From Chlamydoabsidia padenii (Eukaryota; Mucoromycota; Mucoromycetes; Mucorales; Cunninghamellaceae): a stretch of DNA of 64,000 nucleotides. The notes beneath the pieces were generated by a model that saw nothing but the letters and a program-made list of their open reading frames with translations, had not been told where the DNA came from and did not search any database. Every line of letters begins with the position of its first letter. Positions within the stretch are counted from its first letter, which is position 1. A program made the position numbers and the translations under genes. The stretch is from the NCBI GenBank assembly GCA_025330725.1, contig JAIWND010000039.1:1-64000 (forward strand). The letters run 5' to 3'. Shown piece by piece: positions 61,524-64,000 of this stretch.

Positions 61524-62036
61524 TATGATTGATTGTTACTAGATTGTATTCTCCACTTTATGGTTTGATTTTTATATTAAAAAATATAATTGAAACATGG
61601 AAATTCGATATTCTCCATAGGACACTTTCTCATCGCCTTGGGTTTGAAAGAGTCCGCCCCTTTTTTTTTTTTTTTTTTTTGGTCCGCCCGAGAAGGGTTC
61701 TGTACACATACGCTAGCCCAATAAGGGATGAGGCGAAACCTTTATCTAGATACATAACATTGACACATTGAAAGCTTCTTTATTGTTCGAGACCAATTTG
61801 TTAAAGACCCTTGAAAAAAGACACACAAAAGTAAGAGATTAGATTACAATGAGTAATTTTCTTTATTGTTTGAGACCAGCTGTCAAAAAGACATACACAT
61901 AAAAGTAAAATGATAAAATGATAATATACAGATGATATGGATGAATGGTGGAGGGTGGAGATAATGAAGGTAAAAAGGAATCTATGTACTATAAATGGAG
62001 GCGGTGATAAAGTAATTAGCTAAGCTACATCGACCT
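61524..62036. other. Spacer with duplicated 3' end motif
   Basis: Between two minus-strand genes. It holds a run of T (61660-61680) and a roughly 55-60 base duplication (61775-61835 and 61858-61913), each with an AATAAA on the minus strand. See findings. Confidence 0.5.
61775..61913 (-). repeat. Tandem duplication around polyadenylation signals
   Basis: Two blocks share CTTTATTGTT(C/T)GAGACCA followed by a divergent few bases, AAAAAGACA, ACACA and AAAAGTAA. On the minus strand each includes CAATAAAG, so the F-box gene may have two poly-A sites. Similarity was judged by eye. Confidence 0.6.
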
Positions 62037-63248
62037 TCATGCTTTAGATGATGCCGTTGTTGTTGTTGTTGTTGTAGAGGTGGATTTAGTATTCATTGAT
62101 GCCATTAGATTGTCATTGGTAGATGACTGGTAAGACATAAAATCAACTACCGCATTTCTAAACATCGAAGCAAAAAGGTCTAGTTCCGTATGGGCATCCC
62201 ATCGAATTGATTGTCGACCAATCATAGCACGCACCAAATCCAAGAGAATTGTCATTTGGAATTCGATTTCATCCATCCACCCCCGTTGAGAAAGAGAAGC
62301 CATCATGGACCGTAGCTTGTTTGAATTATCGTCTTGTTGATGACATTGTTGGACAAGAAAAAAGGCAACAATCCGTTGATGTGTGAGGACGCGTAAATCG
62401 TTTGCTGTCAGTAAATCAGTCTGCGCCAAAGTTCCCATGAACCGGACAAGTACCAGGACACTGTGCCGTACAGATCGATTCATCAAGAGCCATGCCTTTT
62501 TATGTTTACAGTCCAGTCGTCGTTTGTGATGATAATGGTATCGATGCGTCAATGCGTCCAGGTGTCGATTCAGGTGATTGATTAACAAGCGATGGTGGAT
62601 GGAGGCCGCATGGTCATCGAATAGTGCTGTCAATGTGGGATAAAGAATCGTCAAAAAGTCAGTAATAAGTTTGCCCATACGAGTGGGAGAGTAGGGACAT
62701 GCTTTGATATGTGGTATGGTGTCCTTGGTGAGAAGAGAGAGGTTCGTCGTTCTTGGTGTTTCAATATCAGGAATGGTGTCGAGGCAAGTATCCAGTAAGA
62801 CATGGTCCAGTAGGATTCCCAGGGTTTTGTCGACCAAGAAATCCAAGCATGGTTCCCAATCTTGTAAAGGTGATCTGTCGTATATTTCAACCGCCAAACG
62901 ATTGGCAACACTTTGGAGTACTTGGTGATTGGTAATGTCTTTAGGTGGTGACTTGCTGTCTGTTGACTTGAGTGTTTGTTGAGATGGCACTGAGACGGTT
63001 GGAGATACATGACCATGTCGGCAAACGTAAGCAACAGCAGAGTGTACGAGATGGCTAAAAGCTTCCAGTCGTGGTTTGTAAAGGTCGATTCCATACTTGT
63101 GCCATATAATGTGGTGGGCCAATTTCCGACAAGTGCGTGATGCAGTGGCAAGGTACCAAAGGTCAGCAAAATGCATATGGTCAGCTATTTTCAACAAGAT
63201 TTCCAAAGGTAATGTTGATAATAAAATTGTCGCTTGCCGGCATGACAT
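62037..63248 (-). CDS. F-box protein
   Basis: An intronless 403-codon gene. An F-box opens the protein: LSTLPLEILLKIADHMHFAD followed by LWYLATASRTCRKLAHH, the standard Pro-Leu-Glu-Ile pattern that binds Skp1 of SCF ubiquitin ligases. The rest is helical and His/Leu-rich and has no recognised repeat or WD/LRR domain, so the target is unknown. The tail is Thr-rich (STSTTTTTTTASSKA). The start at 63246-63248 is the first ATG and lies just before the F-box. Confidence in the F-box is high; the exact role is not known. Confidence 0.85.
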   Translation of the reverse strand: MSCRQATILLSTLPLEILLKIADHMHFADLWYLATASRTCRKLAHHIIWHKYGIDLYKPRLEAFSHLVHSAVAYVCRHGHVSPTVSVPSQQTLKSTDSKSPPKDITNHQVLQSVANRLAVEIYDRSPLQDWEPCLDFLVDKTLGILLDHVLLDTCLDTIPDIETPRTTNLSLLTKDTIPHIKACPYSPTRMGKLITDFLTILYPTLTALFDDHAASIHHRLLINHLNRHLDALTHRYHYHHKRRLDCKHKKAWLLMNRSVRHSVLVLVRFMGTLAQTDLLTANDLRVLTHQRIVAFFLVQQCHQQDDNSNKLRSMMASLSQRGWMDEIEFQMTILLDLVRAMIGRQSIRWDAHTELDLFASMFRNAVVDFMSYQSSTNDNLMASMNTKSTSTTTTTTTASSKA

Positions 63249-64000
63249 TATGAGGAGGTCGAAAAAAAAAAGTAAATATAAAGAAGGAAGAAAGAAAATC
63301 CAGACCCCTCTTTTTTTTTGCTATCAAATAGCACTGATAATTTCAAGTTCCGATTGGCAAAGGGCTCGCCTAAAAAGATCTATGGGTTGGTCTGGACCGA
63401 AGCATATTTCTGGATTCCCTAATTGACTAGGACTTTTTTTTTGCTGTCTCTATACGTGGCACTGGCTTTTATTCCATCACGCATCCTTTTTATAAGAGGG
63501 AGTAAATACATGGTGGAAAAGATTAGGAGAAGAATAGGGAGCTGGGCGATCGCTTTTTTTCATTCGGTGCATCGCCTGTCTCTATGTTTTCAGGTAACAC
63601 AGAGCACATTGATCTTGATCGCACACTTCGGGATTTGAACATGTGCCTTTCCCGCTTCTTTCAAACTTCCAAAACAGGGGGAGGAAAGTATGAATGACAC
63701 TTGAGGTCATAAAGATTGGTGCATTAGTTTGTAAAAATTCACTATGATGCAAAAAAAAAAAAAAAAAAAAAAACAGATAATTTGAATTGTGATCTTAATA
63801 ACCCAACTGGATCCATCAACCCTTCAACATCAGCAATATATTTTTGATAGACACAAACAACTTTGTGTTTTATAATTCCTTTACTATATTAAAAATACAT
63901 ATATGCCATTCTATGTTACATATATACTATCCAACCAGATGACCTATAAACTAAAAAGGGATCTGACTGAGGATGGCCACAAGCCAATGCTTATTTCGCT
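63249..64000. other. Terminal spacer, no gene seen
   Basis: Includes the leader of the F-box gene. A frame at 63423-63638 (+) is not convincing (no motif, non-ATG-rich context). A 22-A run lies near 63751-63772. The window ends without a further start codon that I can support. Confidence 0.45.

Noticed and set aside
62651..63169. 172-codon second frame overlapping the F-box gene
   Set aside because: It is a same-strand shadow of the F-box reading frame. The F-box frame has the recognisable domain.
63423..63638. 71-codon hydrophobic frame at the right edge
   Set aside because: Weak start context and no recognisable features. T-rich DNA easily gives hydrophobic chance frames.

Overview
The window looks like nuclear DNA from a fungus, most probably an early-diverging one of the Mucorales type (Mucoromycota). 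Protein-coding genes sit on both strands with short spacers. Almost all are broken by short introns (about 50-140 bp, GT..AG with CTAAC-like branch sites), the sequence is AT-rich, and every recognisable protein is a eukaryotic, fungal-type one. Pyrimidine-rich leaders precede many start codons. There are no bacterial operons, no CRISPR array, and no tRNA or rRNA that I could recognise by eye. The lineage is inferred from the character of the genes and transposon remnants, not from a database match.

Layout: ATP1 (mitochondrial F1-ATPase alpha, +), an APC-family amino-acid permease (-), SSS1/Sec61-gamma (+), HGH1 (+), mitochondrial acyl carrier protein (-) and a poorly supported hypothetical locus fill 0.3-9.2 kb. 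From 9.2 to 13.3 kb lies a decayed accessory stretch ending in a TnpB/Fanzor-like zinc-ribbon signature. Next come a CNNM/Mam3-type membrane protein (+), an OAC1-like mitochondrial carrier (+), mitochondrial tyrosyl-tRNA synthetase (-) and SRP receptor alpha (-). A broken repeat (21.9-22.8 kb) precedes an adenylosuccinate lyase/CMLE-type enzyme (+), an ADP-ribosylglycohydrolase (-) and a multi-pass UPF0658-like membrane protein (-).

A single neurofibromin/Ira-type RasGAP fills about 9 kb (30.4-39.5 kb, -). It is divergent from an M13 (neprilysin-like) metallopeptidase (+). A LIM-C1-RhoGAP protein (-) and an FMP52/TIP30-like reductase (-) follow. A second, inverted copy of the repeat (47.8-48.7 kb) comes before a fungal glycerol-3-phosphate acyltransferase (SCT1/GPT2 type, +) and a secreted LIP-type lipase (+). 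A third partial repeat copy and a broken tnp2 (CACTA/En-Spm type) transposase lie at 55-57.6 kb. The window closes with type II phosphatidylinositol 4-kinase (-), a small two-helix membrane protein (-) and an F-box protein (-).

The genes form no pathway cluster; this is a housekeeping neighbourhood. Themes that recur are mitochondrial function (ATP1, ACP1, OAC1-like, MSY1, FMP52-like), ER/Golgi and lipid signalling (SSS1, SRP101, GPAT, PI4K) and small-GTPase control (RasGAP and RhoGAP). The unusual material is the mobile-element debris between the genes and several splicing oddities: GC-AG introns, a 14-nt microexon, an intron straight after the ATG, and a 68-nt homopolymer at a 3' splice site.
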